This document shows, in pieces, positions 6,045 to 13,676 of a stretch of DNA of 20,483 nucleotides. Every line of letters starts with the position of its first letter. Positions within the stretch are counted from its first letter, which is position 1. A model generated the notes under the pieces. That model made no database searches, was not told the DNA's origin, and was given only the letters and a program-made list of their open reading frames with translations. The translations under genes were made by a program, and so were the position numbers. Source of the stretch: JANYBT01 sp038211475 (GTDB taxonomy: Bacteria > Acidobacteriota > Terriglobia > Terriglobales > Acidobacteriaceae); NCBI GenBank assembly GCA_038211475.1, contig JBBQVN010000059.1:1-20483 (forward strand). Reading direction: 5' to 3'.

Positions 6045-6767
6045 GTGGCGTCATCCGCAGCTCCGGCAATTAAACCTGGGGTAGCTCCGCTTCGCGCCGG
6101 AGAAGGTACGTCTTTCCTCTTGCGCCGTTTGCACTCGCTGAGCGGCATCGTCCCCATCGGCCTCTTCCTTCTCGAACACTTCATTTCCAATGCCGAGGCA
6201 TTCAAGGGGGCCGAGGCCTATGGCAAGCAGGTTGCGTTTCTTAATAGTCTGCCGTTTGTGGTCGGCCTAGAACTGTTCGGCATCTGGATTCCGATCCTTT
6301 ACCACGGCCTCTACGGGATCTACATCTGGTACAGGGGTGACAGCAATGTCGCCGAGTACCCCTGGAGCGGAAACTGGCTGTACACCTCGCAGCGCTGGAC
6401 TGGCATCGTCGCTTTCGTCTACATGGCGCAACACACGTACTACTTGCGCTTCACCGGAGTGCATCTGCCAGACCATCCCATGCAGGCCTTCGCCAAAGTG
6501 CAGGGAGAATTTCAACATCCCTGGATGATCGCGTTTTACGCGGCCGGAATCATTGCAGCCTCATGGCACTTCAGTTATGGGCTGTGGCTGTTCGCGGCGA
6601 AATGGGGCATTACCACAGGGGAAACGGCGCGTCGCCGCTTTGGGTACGTTTGCCTGGCGCTGGCGTTGGGGCTGGTTTCCATCGGCGCAGTCAGCATGTA
6701 CGGCTTCCTGGAGGCTCCGCGGCAATCGCTGGACCCCGGGGTTTCGCAAAGTATCGTGATGAAGTAG
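6045..6767 (+). CDS. sdhC: Succinate dehydrogenase cytochrome b558 subunit SdhC (Bacillus type)
   Basis: A 240-residue membrane anchor that holds two b haems and passes electrons from SdhB to quinone. RRLHSLSGIVPIGLFLLEH and the five-helix hydrophobic pattern match the Bacillus subtilis SdhC family. His45, His87, His130 and His175 fall at about the spacing of the four haem-ligand His residues in B. subtilis SdhC (42, 43 and 45 residues apart here). I chose the GTG at 6045 because AAGGAG lies just upstream and a good promoter lies between it and the earlier in-frame ATG. The N-terminal 20 residues before the conserved part are extra. No SdhD is present, as expected for this three-subunit, di-haem enzyme. 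A 13-base-period tandem repeat spans the stop codon. Confidence 0.92.
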   Translation: MASSAAPAIKPGVAPLRAGEGTSFLLRRLHSLSGIVPIGLFLLEHFISNAEAFKGAEAYGKQVAFLNSLPFVVGLELFGIWIPILYHGLYGIYIWYRGDSNVAEYPWSGNWLYTSQRWTGIVAFVYMAQHTYYLRFTGVHLPDHPMQAFAKVQGEFQHPWMIAFYAAGIIAASWHFSYGLWLFAAKWGITTGETARRRFGYVCLALALGLVSIGAVSMYGFLEAPRQSLDPGVSQSIVMK

Positions 6768-6799
6768 CGACAAGAAGTAGCGACCGGGTCTGTGGCCCG
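6761..6799 (+). repeat. Tandem 13-base repeat plus hairpin at the sdhC-sdhA junction
   Basis: GAAGTAGCGAC occurs at 6761-6771 and again at 6774-6784, a 13-base period that includes the sdhC stop codon. It is followed by the palindrome CCGGG-N7-CCCGG (6783-6799), which may form an mRNA hairpin that sets the relative levels of SdhC and SdhA. Confidence 0.55.
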
Positions 6800-6820
6800 G
6801 CAGATCGGATTTCTAAAAGC

Positions 6821-8590
6821 ATGGCATCAAATCCAAGGATCATCGTAATCGGCGGGGGGCTAGCGGGGCTGGCCGCCGTCATCAAGATCGCGGAAATGGG
6901 CGGAGAGGTGGATTTGTTTTCCATTGTCCCGGTCAAGCGATCGCATTCAGTGTGCGCGCAGGGCGGAATCAATGCGGCCAAGAATCTAAAGGGCGAAGGC
7001 GATTCCACCTGGCAGCATTTTGACGACACCGTTTATGGTGGAGACTTTCTGGCTAATCAGCCGCCGGTGAAGGCGATGTGCGAAGCGGCGCCGGCAATCA
7101 TCGATTTGCTGGACCGCATGGGCGTAACCTTCAATCGCACTCCCGAAGGACTGCTCGACTTCCGCCGCTTTGGCGGCACGTTGTACAACCGCACCGCGTT
7201 CGCGGGCGCGACCACCGGGCAGCAGCTTCTTTATGCGCTCGATGAACAAGTGCGCCGCTACGAATCCGAAGGCAAGGTCAAGAAATACGAGCACTGGGAG
7301 TTTCTATCCGCCGTGCTCGATGGCAACCAGGTGTGTCGCGGAATTTGTGCCATGGATTTGTGGACGATGGAGATCCGCACCTTCCCTGCCGATGCCATCA
7401 TTCTGGCGACCGGCGGAATCGGGGCGATTTTCGGAAAATCCACCAACTCCGTGGTGTGTACTGGCTCGGCCCAGTCGGCGCTGTATCAGCAGGGCTGCTA
7501 CTACGCCAACGGTGAGTTTATTCAGGTGCATCCCACGTCGATTCCGGGCGAAGACAAGCTGCGCCTGATGTCGGAGTCGGCGCGCGGCGAAGGCGGTCGC
7601 GTCTGGGTGCCGAAGACGGCTAACGACACTCGCGATCCCAAGAGCATCCCCGACAGCGAGCGCTGGTATTTTCTGGAAGAGTGGTACCCGAAGTACGGCA
7701 ACCTGGTGCCGCGCGATGTGGCAACCCGTGCCATCTTCAAAGTGGTGTACGAGTACAACCTTGGCATTGACGGCAAGCCGATGGTCTATCTCGACCTGAC
7801 CCACATTGACCGCAAGGTGCTCGACCGCAAGCTCGAAGGCATTCTGGAAATTTACGAAAAGTTCGTGGGCGACGATCCGCGCGATGTTCCCATGAAGATT
7901 TTTCCCGGCATGCACTACACCATGGGGGGCATGTGGGTGGATTACAAGCAGGCCACCAATCTCGCGGGAATCTACGCAGCGGGCGAAGCCGAGTATCAGT
8001 ACCATGGGGCCAACCGTCTGGGCGCGAATTCGCTGGTGTCGTGCATCTACGGCGGCTTTATCTCAGGGCCGGCGGCGATGCTGTATGCAAAGAACTTGCA
8101 AGCCGCGCCCGGCAACGGCCATTTCGAGTCGGAATGCAAGCGCCAACAGGAAATTAATGCGAGCCTGATGCGGGCCGAGGGGAAGGAAAATCCGTTCCTG
8201 CTATGGCGCGAACTGGGCGAGGTGATGACGGCCAACTGCACTGTCATCCGATACAACAAAAAGTGCCTGGCGGCGGACGCCAAAGTAGTCGAACTGTTGG
8301 AGCGCTTCCGCAACATCAATTTGAGCGATCGAACCCAGTGGGCGAATACGACGGTCGCATTCGCGCGGCAGCTCTACAACATGCTGGAATTGTCACGCGT
8401 GATCGCGCAGGGAGCGGCCATGCGCGACGAGTCCCGCGGCTCGCACTACAAGCCCGACTTCCCTGAGCGCGACGACGCCAACTGGATGAAGACCACGAAA
8501 GCATTGTTTGCGTCGGCAGCCGATGGTCCGAGATTTGAGTTCGAGGCGGTGGATGCATCGTTGATTCCGCCACGGCCGAGGAAGTATTGA
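6821..8590 (+). CDS. sdhA: Succinate dehydrogenase flavoprotein subunit SdhA
   Basis: A 589-residue flavoprotein that oxidises succinate to fumarate at the cytoplasmic face of complex II. The FAD-binding GGGLAG is at residues 11-16. RSHSVCAQGGINAA (40-53) carries His42, the expected site of covalent FAD. HPTSIPG and SESARGEGG supply substrate-binding residues, and HYTMGGMWVD and GANRLGANSL are family signatures. Length matches Bacillus SdhA (about 586). I chose the ATG at 6821 because it puts the dinucleotide fold right at the N terminus; the frame is open further upstream, but that region overlaps sdhC. The ribosome binding site is weak. It is followed directly by an unrelated gene where sdhB would be expected. 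Confidence 0.97.
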   Translation: MASNPRIIVIGGGLAGLAAVIKIAEMGGEVDLFSIVPVKRSHSVCAQGGINAAKNLKGEGDSTWQHFDDTVYGGDFLANQPPVKAMCEAAPAIIDLLDRMGVTFNRTPEGLLDFRRFGGTLYNRTAFAGATTGQQLLYALDEQVRRYESEGKVKKYEHWEFLSAVLDGNQVCRGICAMDLWTMEIRTFPADAIILATGGIGAIFGKSTNSVVCTGSAQSALYQQGCYYANGEFIQVHPTSIPGEDKLRLMSESARGEGGRVWVPKTANDTRDPKSIPDSERWYFLEEWYPKYGNLVPRDVATRAIFKVVYEYNLGIDGKPMVYLDLTHIDRKVLDRKLEGILEIYEKFVGDDPRDVPMKIFPGMHYTMGGMWVDYKQATNLAGIYAAGEAEYQYHGANRLGANSLVSCIYGGFISGPAAMLYAKNLQAAPGNGHFESECKRQQEINASLMRAEGKENPFLLWRELGEVMTANCTVIRYNKKCLAADAKVVELLERFRNINLSDRTQWANTTVAFARQLYNMLELSRVIAQGAAMRDESRGSHYKPDFPERDDANWMKTTKALFASAADGPRFEFEAVDASLIPPRPRKY

Positions 8591-8592
8591 GT

Positions 8593-9237
8593 ATGGATAC
8601 TTGCTATGCGTGCGAACTTCCGGCGTGCACGGTGGAGCACTGTCCTCCTGAGTCGTTTTTTTCTGACGGACAGCGGGACCAATTGTTAACCGTCGCTTCT
8701 TGTGCGCAGCACACCAAAGATAACTCAAAGGACGTGGAATACGCTCGAAACGCGCTCACCACTTTGTGGGGCGTCAATACGTCGGGACTGGAACTGTTTG
8801 GGGGTAAGGTCAAGAGGTCATTCGATAGAAGCCCCAAGTTGTTAAACACGACGTTTAGCACGATGCAAACCGTGTTCTACGAGGGGCAACTGACGGGTGT
8901 GTTTACACTCGATATGGCCCGAGTGAAGAATGTGTTCGAGGCATGTGCACGTGCGATTCACTTTCGCGAAACGGAAGAGAAACATGCGAACTGGGAAATT
9001 GTGATGCCCGGGCTGATGTTTGCCCCCGGCAACCCGGATCCAGACAAGCAGATCCCGGCAAATGTCTGCGAAATATTGTCGAAAATTAATTTCGCATGGA
9101 GGTTGGTCGCGAATCCGCTCGTCTTTGAATACGGTGTTGCTGCTGAAGAGGGTTTCCTCTATTGTTTTGTCTTTTACCAAAGCTTCCCAGTTTATGCTCG
9201 CCCACTCGGCAGGGATCGAGACCCGGTTCGAATTTGA
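8593..9237 (+). CDS. HNH-like zinc-motif protein of unknown function, inserted between sdhA and sdhB
   Basis: A 214-residue protein with no relation to succinate dehydrogenase. The N terminus has C4-x2-C7, then E15-H16-x-PP, then LLTVASC37-x2-H40 and SKDVEY (45-50). This spacing resembles the treble-clef zinc site of HNH-type proteins that share the C-x2-C, EH-x-PP-x-x-F, L-x-TVPSC pattern. The rest (about 51-214) has no motif I recognise, so nuclease activity is a guess. The ATG lies two bases after the sdhA stop; a TTG six bases earlier is less likely. Base use is unlike the neighbours: three sampled 60-base lines have 30, 27 and 26 G+C against 34 in a sampled sdhA line. Together with its odd place, this suggests horizontal gain. 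Confidence 0.7.
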   Translation: MDTCYACELPACTVEHCPPESFFSDGQRDQLLTVASCAQHTKDNSKDVEYARNALTTLWGVNTSGLELFGGKVKRSFDRSPKLLNTTFSTMQTVFYEGQLTGVFTLDMARVKNVFEACARAIHFRETEEKHANWEIVMPGLMFAPGNPDPDKQIPANVCEILSKINFAWRLVANPLVFEYGVAAEEGFLYCFVFYQSFPVYARPLGRDRDPVRI

Positions 9238-9242
9238 TTCAA

Positions 9243-9269
9243 GCTAAGAACTAAAGGCTAAGAACTAAA
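9243..9269 (+). repeat. 14-base-period tandem duplication just before sdhB
   Basis: GCTAAGAACTAAA occurs at 9243-9255 and 9257-9269, the second copy ending in the A of the sdhB start codon. The AAAGG at the join is the only weak ribosome-binding match. The duplication may be a scar of the event that placed the preceding gene in the operon, or a slippage product. Confidence 0.65.
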
Positions 9270-10021
9270 TGGCAAACAATAAATCCATCATCATCAAGAT
9301 CAAGCGCCAACTCACCCCCGACGGCAAGCCGGTTTGGGAAGAGTTCGAGATCCCCTACAAGCGCAACCTGAACGTTATTTCGGCCCTGATGGAGATCGCT
9401 GCCAACCCCGTCACTCGTGACGGCAAGCCGACCACGCCCATCACCTACGACTCAAACTGTCTGGAAGAAGTGTGCGGATCGTGCGCCATGTTGATCAATG
9501 GCAAGGCGCGCATGGCCTGCTCGGCGCTGGTTGACAAGCTCGACCAGCCCATCCGGCTTGAGCCGTTCTCGAAATTTCCCGTGGTTCGCGACCTCGCCGT
9601 CGATCGCAGCGTGCTGTTTGAAAACTTGAAAACACTGAAGGCGTGGGTGCCGATTGACGGCTCCTACGATCTCGGGCCGGGTCCGCGCATCACGCCGGTA
9701 GAACAGGAAGCCGCCTATCCGTTGTCACGCTGCATCTCCTGTTGCTGCTGCATGGAAGCATGCCCGCAGTTTAACGAAGACACCGGTTTTGTGGGCGCCG
9801 CCGCCATTTCGCAGGCGCGGCTCTTCAATGCGCACCCCACAGGGGCAGCCCTCAAGCGCGAGCGCCTGACCGCGCTGATGGGCGATGGCGGCATTCAAGA
9901 ATGCGGCTACGTGCAGAACTGCGTGGAGATTTGTCCCAAAGACATTCCGTTGACCCGCTCCATTTCTGAAGTGGGCCGCGACGTGATGGTCCAAGCGATC
10001 GGAGACCTGTTCCGCAAATAA
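9269..10021 (+). CDS. sdhB: Succinate dehydrogenase iron-sulfur subunit SdhB
   Basis: A 250-residue protein carrying the three iron-sulfur clusters that take electrons from SdhA to SdhC. The [2Fe-2S] ligands are Cys64, Cys69, Cys72 and Cys84. The [4Fe-4S] and [3Fe-4S] ligands come from CISCCCCMEACP (C155, C158, C161, C165) and the later C212/C218/C222 group ending NCVEICPKD. Four Cys in a row (158-161) include two more than the ligand pattern needs. Length and layout fit Bacillus-type SdhB. It is separated from sdhA by the inserted gene, so expression depends on readthrough and on the repeat-containing start region; no strong Shine-Dalgarno is visible. Confidence 0.97.
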   Translation: MANNKSIIIKIKRQLTPDGKPVWEEFEIPYKRNLNVISALMEIAANPVTRDGKPTTPITYDSNCLEEVCGSCAMLINGKARMACSALVDKLDQPIRLEPFSKFPVVRDLAVDRSVLFENLKTLKAWVPIDGSYDLGPGPRITPVEQEAAYPLSRCISCCCCMEACPQFNEDTGFVGAAAISQARLFNAHPTGAALKRERLTALMGDGGIQECGYVQNCVEICPKDIPLTRSISEVGRDVMVQAIGDLFRK

Positions 10022-10074
10022 AGGATCGGGGCGGCCGATTTGCTGCACCCGAAAAGATTTTTCTGTTTTTGCTG

Positions 10075-10102
10075 TTGTGCTGCACCAGGTTTCGTTTACA
10101 AT
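10075..10102 (+). promoter_or_regulatory. Putative promoter of the DUF5715 gene
   Basis: TTGTGC (10075-10080), a 16-base spacer and TACAAT (10097-10102). The -10 is good, the -35 only partial. Transcription would start near 10109, immediately before a leader hairpin. Confidence 0.45.
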
Positions 10103-10116
10103 CCGTTTACTTTCTC

Positions 10117-10144
10117 CTCAGGGGTTCCCTTAAACCCCGAGGTG
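10117..10144 (+). promoter_or_regulatory. Leader hairpin that includes part of the ribosome binding site
   Basis: CTC(A)GGGGTT pairs with AACCCCGAG around a six-base loop (10127-10132), nine pairs with one bulged A. The last three paired bases (GAG, 10139-10141) are the first half of GAGGTG, the best Shine-Dalgarno match, 11 bases before the ATG. Folding would partly hide the ribosome binding site. Confidence 0.45.
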
Positions 10145-10155
10145 CTTCCCCCGTT

Positions 10156-10893
10156 ATGAAGAACAGAGCTTGGGTTGTGTTGGCGTTGCTGATGGTGATT
10201 TCCGTGCCGTCGTTTGGGCTCCAGCCCACGCGGGTGCGACACCATAAATTGGGGCGCCTGCGCCGTTACGGACTTCTGATGACGCGCATGTTTATTCCAA
10301 GCGCGGCCTCCCTGCTGAGACAGAATGAGCTGATCAACCTGTTCGACCTGCCGCGCATCGCTAACAATGATGAACTGGAAGCGCTGAAGGCAAGCGAGGA
10401 ACTAGTGCCACTTCGAGTCGGCCCCGGTCTCCGCATTCAGGCCGATCTTGACCTTGACCGCCGCTACTGCCGTCCCTGGACCCGCGATTTTGTGGAAGAC
10501 CTCAGCCTGGCTTACTACGCCCGATTCCACGACCAGCTCCAGATCAATTCCGCTGTGCGCACGATTCTGGTGCAGCACAAGCTTCGTCGCCACAATCGCA
10601 ATGCGGCCCCCGAGCGCGGCGAGTACGCATCGTCTCACCTCGCCGGCACCACGCTCGACTTGCAGCGCCGCGGCATGACGCGGGATCAGATGCACTTCGT
10701 CGAGCGCTACCTGTTCTATCTGAAGGCGCTGGGCCTGGTTGAGCCGGAGGAAGAGCGGCGCGAATGGGTGTTCCACATTATGGTGTCAAAGGAGTACGCG
10801 AATTGGCGCAAGTCGCAGACCGCCATGGATCTCGCTCCGTTCGAAGACACTCAGCAGGCAACGGACGCTCAGCCAGCGCGGCTAGGTCCGTAA
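10156..10893 (+). CDS. Exported DUF5715 protein with M15-peptidase-like metal motif
   Basis: A 245-residue protein with a signal peptide (about residues 1-21, MKNRAWVVLALLMVISVPSF), so probably periplasmic. I read it as the DUF5715 family common in acidobacteria. The core resembles zinc D-Ala-D-Ala carboxypeptidases of family M15: INSAVRT (about 130-136), SSHLAGTTLDL (159-169), where His161 and Asp168 fit S-x-H-x2-G-x3-D, and EWVFHIMV with His207 near the usual third ligand. If so, it may trim peptidoglycan peptides, but activity is not shown. The start at 10156 is chosen for the signal peptide and GAGGTG; the frame is open upstream to 10069, beyond the putative promoter. The C-terminal tail (about 222-245) looks disordered. 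The kinase gene follows after 22 bases. Confidence 0.75.
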   Translation: MKNRAWVVLALLMVISVPSFGLQPTRVRHHKLGRLRRYGLLMTRMFIPSAASLLRQNELINLFDLPRIANNDELEALKASEELVPLRVGPGLRIQADLDLDRRYCRPWTRDFVEDLSLAYYARFHDQLQINSAVRTILVQHKLRRHNRNAAPERGEYASSHLAGTTLDLQRRGMTRDQMHFVERYLFYLKALGLVEPEEERREWVFHIMVSKEYANWRKSQTAMDLAPFEDTQQATDAQPARLGP

Positions 10894-10915
10894 TCGCCGG
10901 ACCCGCGAAGCTCCC

Positions 10916-11443
10916 ATGATGGTTCTTATGGCCGGCCTGCCCGGGACGGGCAAAACCACTCTCTGCGGCGAACTCTCCCGCAAGGTGGCCGGCGCGGTCA
11001 TTAGCAAAGACGCTCTCCGCCACGCTCTCTTTTCTCCCGACGACATTGAATATTCCACCCAGCAGGATGACTTTTGCCAGTCGCTGATGCTGCAGGCGGC
11101 TGCCTTCTTGCTCCGACGGAATTCCCAGCGGTGGATTTTCCTCGATGGCCGAACGTTCTCGCGCAGGTATCAGATTGACCAAGTGCTCGCGTTCGCAGCA
11201 GAGATACAACAGCCGTGGCGAATCATAGAATGCACCTGCTCTGAGGAGACTGCGAAACGACGACTCGAAGCGGCGGAGCAAGGCCAGCACCCGGCAGGAA
11301 ATCGCGATTACGCTCTGTATCAGGCTCTGAAAGCGCGCTTCGAACCGATCTCCCAGCCCAAGACGCTCATCGACAGCGACCAGCCGCTTGACGTATGCAT
11401 TGCCCGAGCCCAGGGTGGAATTGGGGCAGACTCCGCCCTGTAG
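10916..11443 (+). CDS. Small P-loop NTPase/kinase (AAA_33, zeta-toxin-like fold)
   Basis: A 175-residue cytosolic protein with Walker A GLPGTGKTT at residues 7-15, ISKDALRHALF (a lid/acceptor region typical of AAA_33 kinases), FLDGRTFSRR at the Walker B position and a late ECTCSEETAKRRL helix with Arg residues expected in the lid. This fits the family of small-molecule or RNA/sugar kinases that includes zeta toxin and ATP-dependent kinases of unknown substrate. No antitoxin gene is adjacent, so a toxin role is not supported. The start is one of two consecutive ATG codons; neither has a strong ribosome binding site. The 22-base gap to the DUF5715 gene suggests co-transcription, though no shared function is evident. 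Confidence 0.8.
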   Translation: MMVLMAGLPGTGKTTLCGELSRKVAGAVISKDALRHALFSPDDIEYSTQQDDFCQSLMLQAAAFLLRRNSQRWIFLDGRTFSRRYQIDQVLAFAAEIQQPWRIIECTCSEETAKRRLEAAEQGQHPAGNRDYALYQALKARFEPISQPKTLIDSDQPLDVCIARAQGGIGADSAL

Positions 11444-11458
11444 ATGGTCCGGCCGATA

Positions 11459-11464
11459 TACAAT
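11459..11464 (+). promoter_or_regulatory. Putative -10 box (TACAAT) of the dipeptidase gene
   Basis: TACAAT lies 32 bases before the ATG at 11497, a normal leader distance. No -35 match at the right spacing. Confidence 0.3.
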
Positions 11465-11496
11465 CTGGCTTTGCAGCGGTGGATGCGAAAAAACTT

Positions 11497-12744
11497 ATGA
11501 TACGTTCCCTACCCTTATGCTTGATGATCTTGGTGGCTCCGGGCATGATGTTCTCCCAGAATTCCACTCCGGAAGTTTCTGCCCGGGCCCGCCAGATTCA
11601 CGATTCCGCCATCGTCGTAGACACGCACGCCGACACGCCACAGCGTTTTCTCGACGAAGGCTTTGACATCGGCAGCACCGACGCTAAAGACCTTGGCCAC
11701 ATCAGCCTCGACAAGGCGCGCGACGGCAATCTGAGTGCGGAGTTCTTTTCCATCTGGGTGGAGCCCTCATTCAAAGGGCAGTATGCAAAACGCGCGTTCG
11801 ACCTGATTGACTCGGTATATGAGCAGCAGTCCCGCCACTCCAACCGCATGACGATGGCCTTCTCGGTGGAGGACATTGAGCGTGCGCGCCAGCAGCACAG
11901 GCTCGCCGCGCTCATGGGAATTGAAGGTGGGCACGCCATCGAGAACGATCTACGCCTGTTGCGCGACTTCTACCGTCTCGGCGTTCGTTACATGACGCTA
12001 ACCTGGTCCAACACCAACGAATGGGCCGACTCCTCCGGCGACATTGACGACGCAAAGATCGAGCATCATAACGGACTCACGGATTTCGGCAAACAGGTGG
12101 TGGCGGAGATGAACCGGCTGGGGATGATGGTGGACATCTCCCACGTTTCGGACAAAACGTTCTACGACGCCATCGCAGTGAGCAAGGCGCCGGTGATTGC
12201 TTCGCACTCGTCCGCTCGCGCCCTCACCAACGCACCGCGCAACATGACCGACGACATGCTGCGCGCCATCACCAAGAACGGCGGCGTGGTCCAGGTTAAT
12301 TTCTACAATGGCTTCATTGACGAAGACTACCTCAAGGCCAGCACCGCGATGCGCAAAGATGCAGACGCGGCGGTGGAGAAGTTTGTGGAGGAGCGCAAGG
12401 CGCAGGGCAAGCCCGTCAGCTACGCGGACTATGACAAGATCCAACGCGAGTGGTCTGCCAAAATTCCACGCCCCCCATTTAAATCCTTGATCGACCACAT
12501 TGACCACATTGCGAAGGTGGCCGGGGTGGATCATGTTGGATTGGGATCGGATTTTGATGGCATCAGCGGCGCCAGTCCACTGGGCATGGATTCCGCGGCC
12601 GATCTGCCTCGCATCACGCAGGCATTGCTGGATCGCGGCTACAGCGCAGCCGACATCCACAAGATTTTGGGCGGCAATGTGCTGCGGGTTTTTGCTGAGG
12701 TCGAGCGGGTTAGCCACGAGATGCAAGCGGCGACCCACCAGTAA
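11497..12744 (+). CDS. Exported membrane dipeptidase, peptidase family M19
   Basis: A 415-residue zinc dipeptidase of the renal dipeptidase family, which cleaves dipeptides, often with a D-residue at the C-terminal side. The binuclear zinc ligands line up with the family: His44 and Asp46 in VDTHADT, bridging Glu143 in GIEGGHAIE, His216 in DISHVSD and His237 in ASHSSARAL, with Asp352 in GSDFDG. A signal peptide covers about residues 1-20 (MIRSLPLCLMILVAPGMMFS), so it should act outside the cytoplasm. The start at 11497 is chosen for the signal peptide; the frame stays open upstream to 11395, inside the kinase gene. Ribosome binding is weak. A segment near residues 275-325 rich in charged residues looks like an inserted helix pair seen in bacterial members. 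Confidence 0.93.
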   Translation: MIRSLPLCLMILVAPGMMFSQNSTPEVSARARQIHDSAIVVDTHADTPQRFLDEGFDIGSTDAKDLGHISLDKARDGNLSAEFFSIWVEPSFKGQYAKRAFDLIDSVYEQQSRHSNRMTMAFSVEDIERARQQHRLAALMGIEGGHAIENDLRLLRDFYRLGVRYMTLTWSNTNEWADSSGDIDDAKIEHHNGLTDFGKQVVAEMNRLGMMVDISHVSDKTFYDAIAVSKAPVIASHSSARALTNAPRNMTDDMLRAITKNGGVVQVNFYNGFIDEDYLKASTAMRKDADAAVEKFVEERKAQGKPVSYADYDKIQREWSAKIPRPPFKSLIDHIDHIAKVAGVDHVGLGSDFDGISGASPLGMDSAADLPRITQALLDRGYSAADIHKILGGNVLRVFAEVERVSHEMQAATHQ

Positions 12745-12790
12745 GAGCCGGGAGCGGATAGGCCATAACCAGACCGACCGACTCCTGTCG

Positions 12791-12796
12791 TACAAT
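12791..12796 (+). promoter_or_regulatory. Putative -10 box (TACAAT) of the exported cyclophilin gene
   Basis: TACAAT lies 46 bases before the ATG at 12843. No clear -35. The same hexamer recurs before several genes in this window. Confidence 0.35.
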
Positions 12797-12842
12797 AAAG
12801 ACTCAGCGGGATCCATCATTCGCTTTTATGCAAGGAGAATCC

Positions 12843-13583
12843 ATGCGCCAACTTCTCGGTATGGGCACCTTAGTGTGCTTGTCTTTCACGGCTTGGTCGC
12901 AGACCGCGCCCGTAGCCAAGCCCGCCGCCCCAAAGACCGCATCGACGCACGCCGCGTCTGCGGCTAAGAGCGCTTCTTCTGTCGAACCCACTGCTATTTT
13001 CGATACCACCGCGGGCAAGCTCACCTGCAAGCTGTTTGAAAAGGAAACACCGGTGACCGTTGCGAACTTCATCGGCTTGGCCACCGGCACCAAAGAGTGG
13101 AAGAACCCGGTCAGCGGCGCCACTAAGAAGGGTGTACCACTCTACAACGGGACCATCTTCCATCGCGTCATACCCAACTTCATGATTCAAGGCGGAGACC
13201 CGCGCGGAGATGGTACGGGCGACCCGGGATACAAGTTTAAGGACGAATTTGTATCAACCCTCGCCTTTGATCGTCCCGGCCGTCTGGCGATGGCCAATTC
13301 CGGCCCCAATACGAATGGCTCGCAATTCTTCATCACCGAAGTTGCGGTGCCGCACCTGAACGGCAAACACACCATCTTCGGACAATGCGACGAGCCCAGT
13401 CAGGAACTGGTGAAGACCATCGCACGCATGTCGCGCGACCCGCGCGACGACAAGCCGTTCCATGCCATCAAGATCAACAAGATCACCATCGTGCGCGGCG
13501 ACGCCATGCCGACCGCGGCCAAGCCAACAGGCGCTGCCAAGCCAAGGGTACACAAACCCGCAGCCAGCACTGCCAAGCCGTAG
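12843..13583 (+). CDS. Exported peptidyl-prolyl cis-trans isomerase, cyclophilin type
   Basis: A 246-residue cyclophilin that isomerises Xaa-Pro bonds. A signal peptide (about 1-19, ending SFTAWSQ) is followed by an Ala/Lys/Pro linker to about residue 48. The cyclophilin domain (about 50-220) has IFHRVI with the catalytic Arg, FMIQGGDP, and GSQFFIT. The position that in many cyclophilins holds the cyclosporin-contact Trp is His here (PHLNGKHTIFG). The last 25 or so residues are another Ala/Lys/Pro tail. I chose the ATG at 12843 because AGGAG lies seven bases upstream; an in-frame ATG 15 bases earlier overlaps that site. The protein is likely periplasmic. It shares an unusual loop (EWKNPVSG) with the next gene product, so the pair probably arose by duplication. 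Confidence 0.92.
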   Translation: MRQLLGMGTLVCLSFTAWSQTAPVAKPAAPKTASTHAASAAKSASSVEPTAIFDTTAGKLTCKLFEKETPVTVANFIGLATGTKEWKNPVSGATKKGVPLYNGTIFHRVIPNFMIQGGDPRGDGTGDPGYKFKDEFVSTLAFDRPGRLAMANSGPNTNGSQFFITEVAVPHLNGKHTIFGQCDEPSQELVKTIARMSRDPRDDKPFHAIKINKITIVRGDAMPTAAKPTGAAKPRVHKPAASTAKP

Positions 13584-13600
13584 TAGCTTCTTAATCTCCA

Positions 13601-13637
13601 GCGGCTTCATTCCCTCGAACCGGCGGAATGAAGCCGC
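13601..13637. repeat. 13-base perfect inverted repeat between the two cyclophilin genes (REP-like)
   Basis: GCGGCTTCATTCC at 13601-13613 and its exact complement at 13625-13637 are separated by 11 bases. There is no T tract after it. It could be an mRNA hairpin separating the expression of the two genes, or a REP-type repeat; only one copy is in this window. Confidence 0.6.
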
Positions 13638-13676
13638 CACCCATCGTCATTCATCCCATACTGAAAGGATTTACCT

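Noticed and set aside
7304..8005. 233-codon antisense open frame over sdhA
   Set aside because: Shadow of sdhA codon bias; no independent evidence of coding.
10916..11443. Zeta-type toxin of a toxin-antitoxin pair
   Set aside because: Only the general P-loop kinase fold is supported; no small antitoxin gene lies next to it.
11998..12819. 273-codon antisense open frame over the M19 dipeptidase
   Set aside because: The sense frame has all the metal ligands of M19; the antisense frame has no motif and no start signals.
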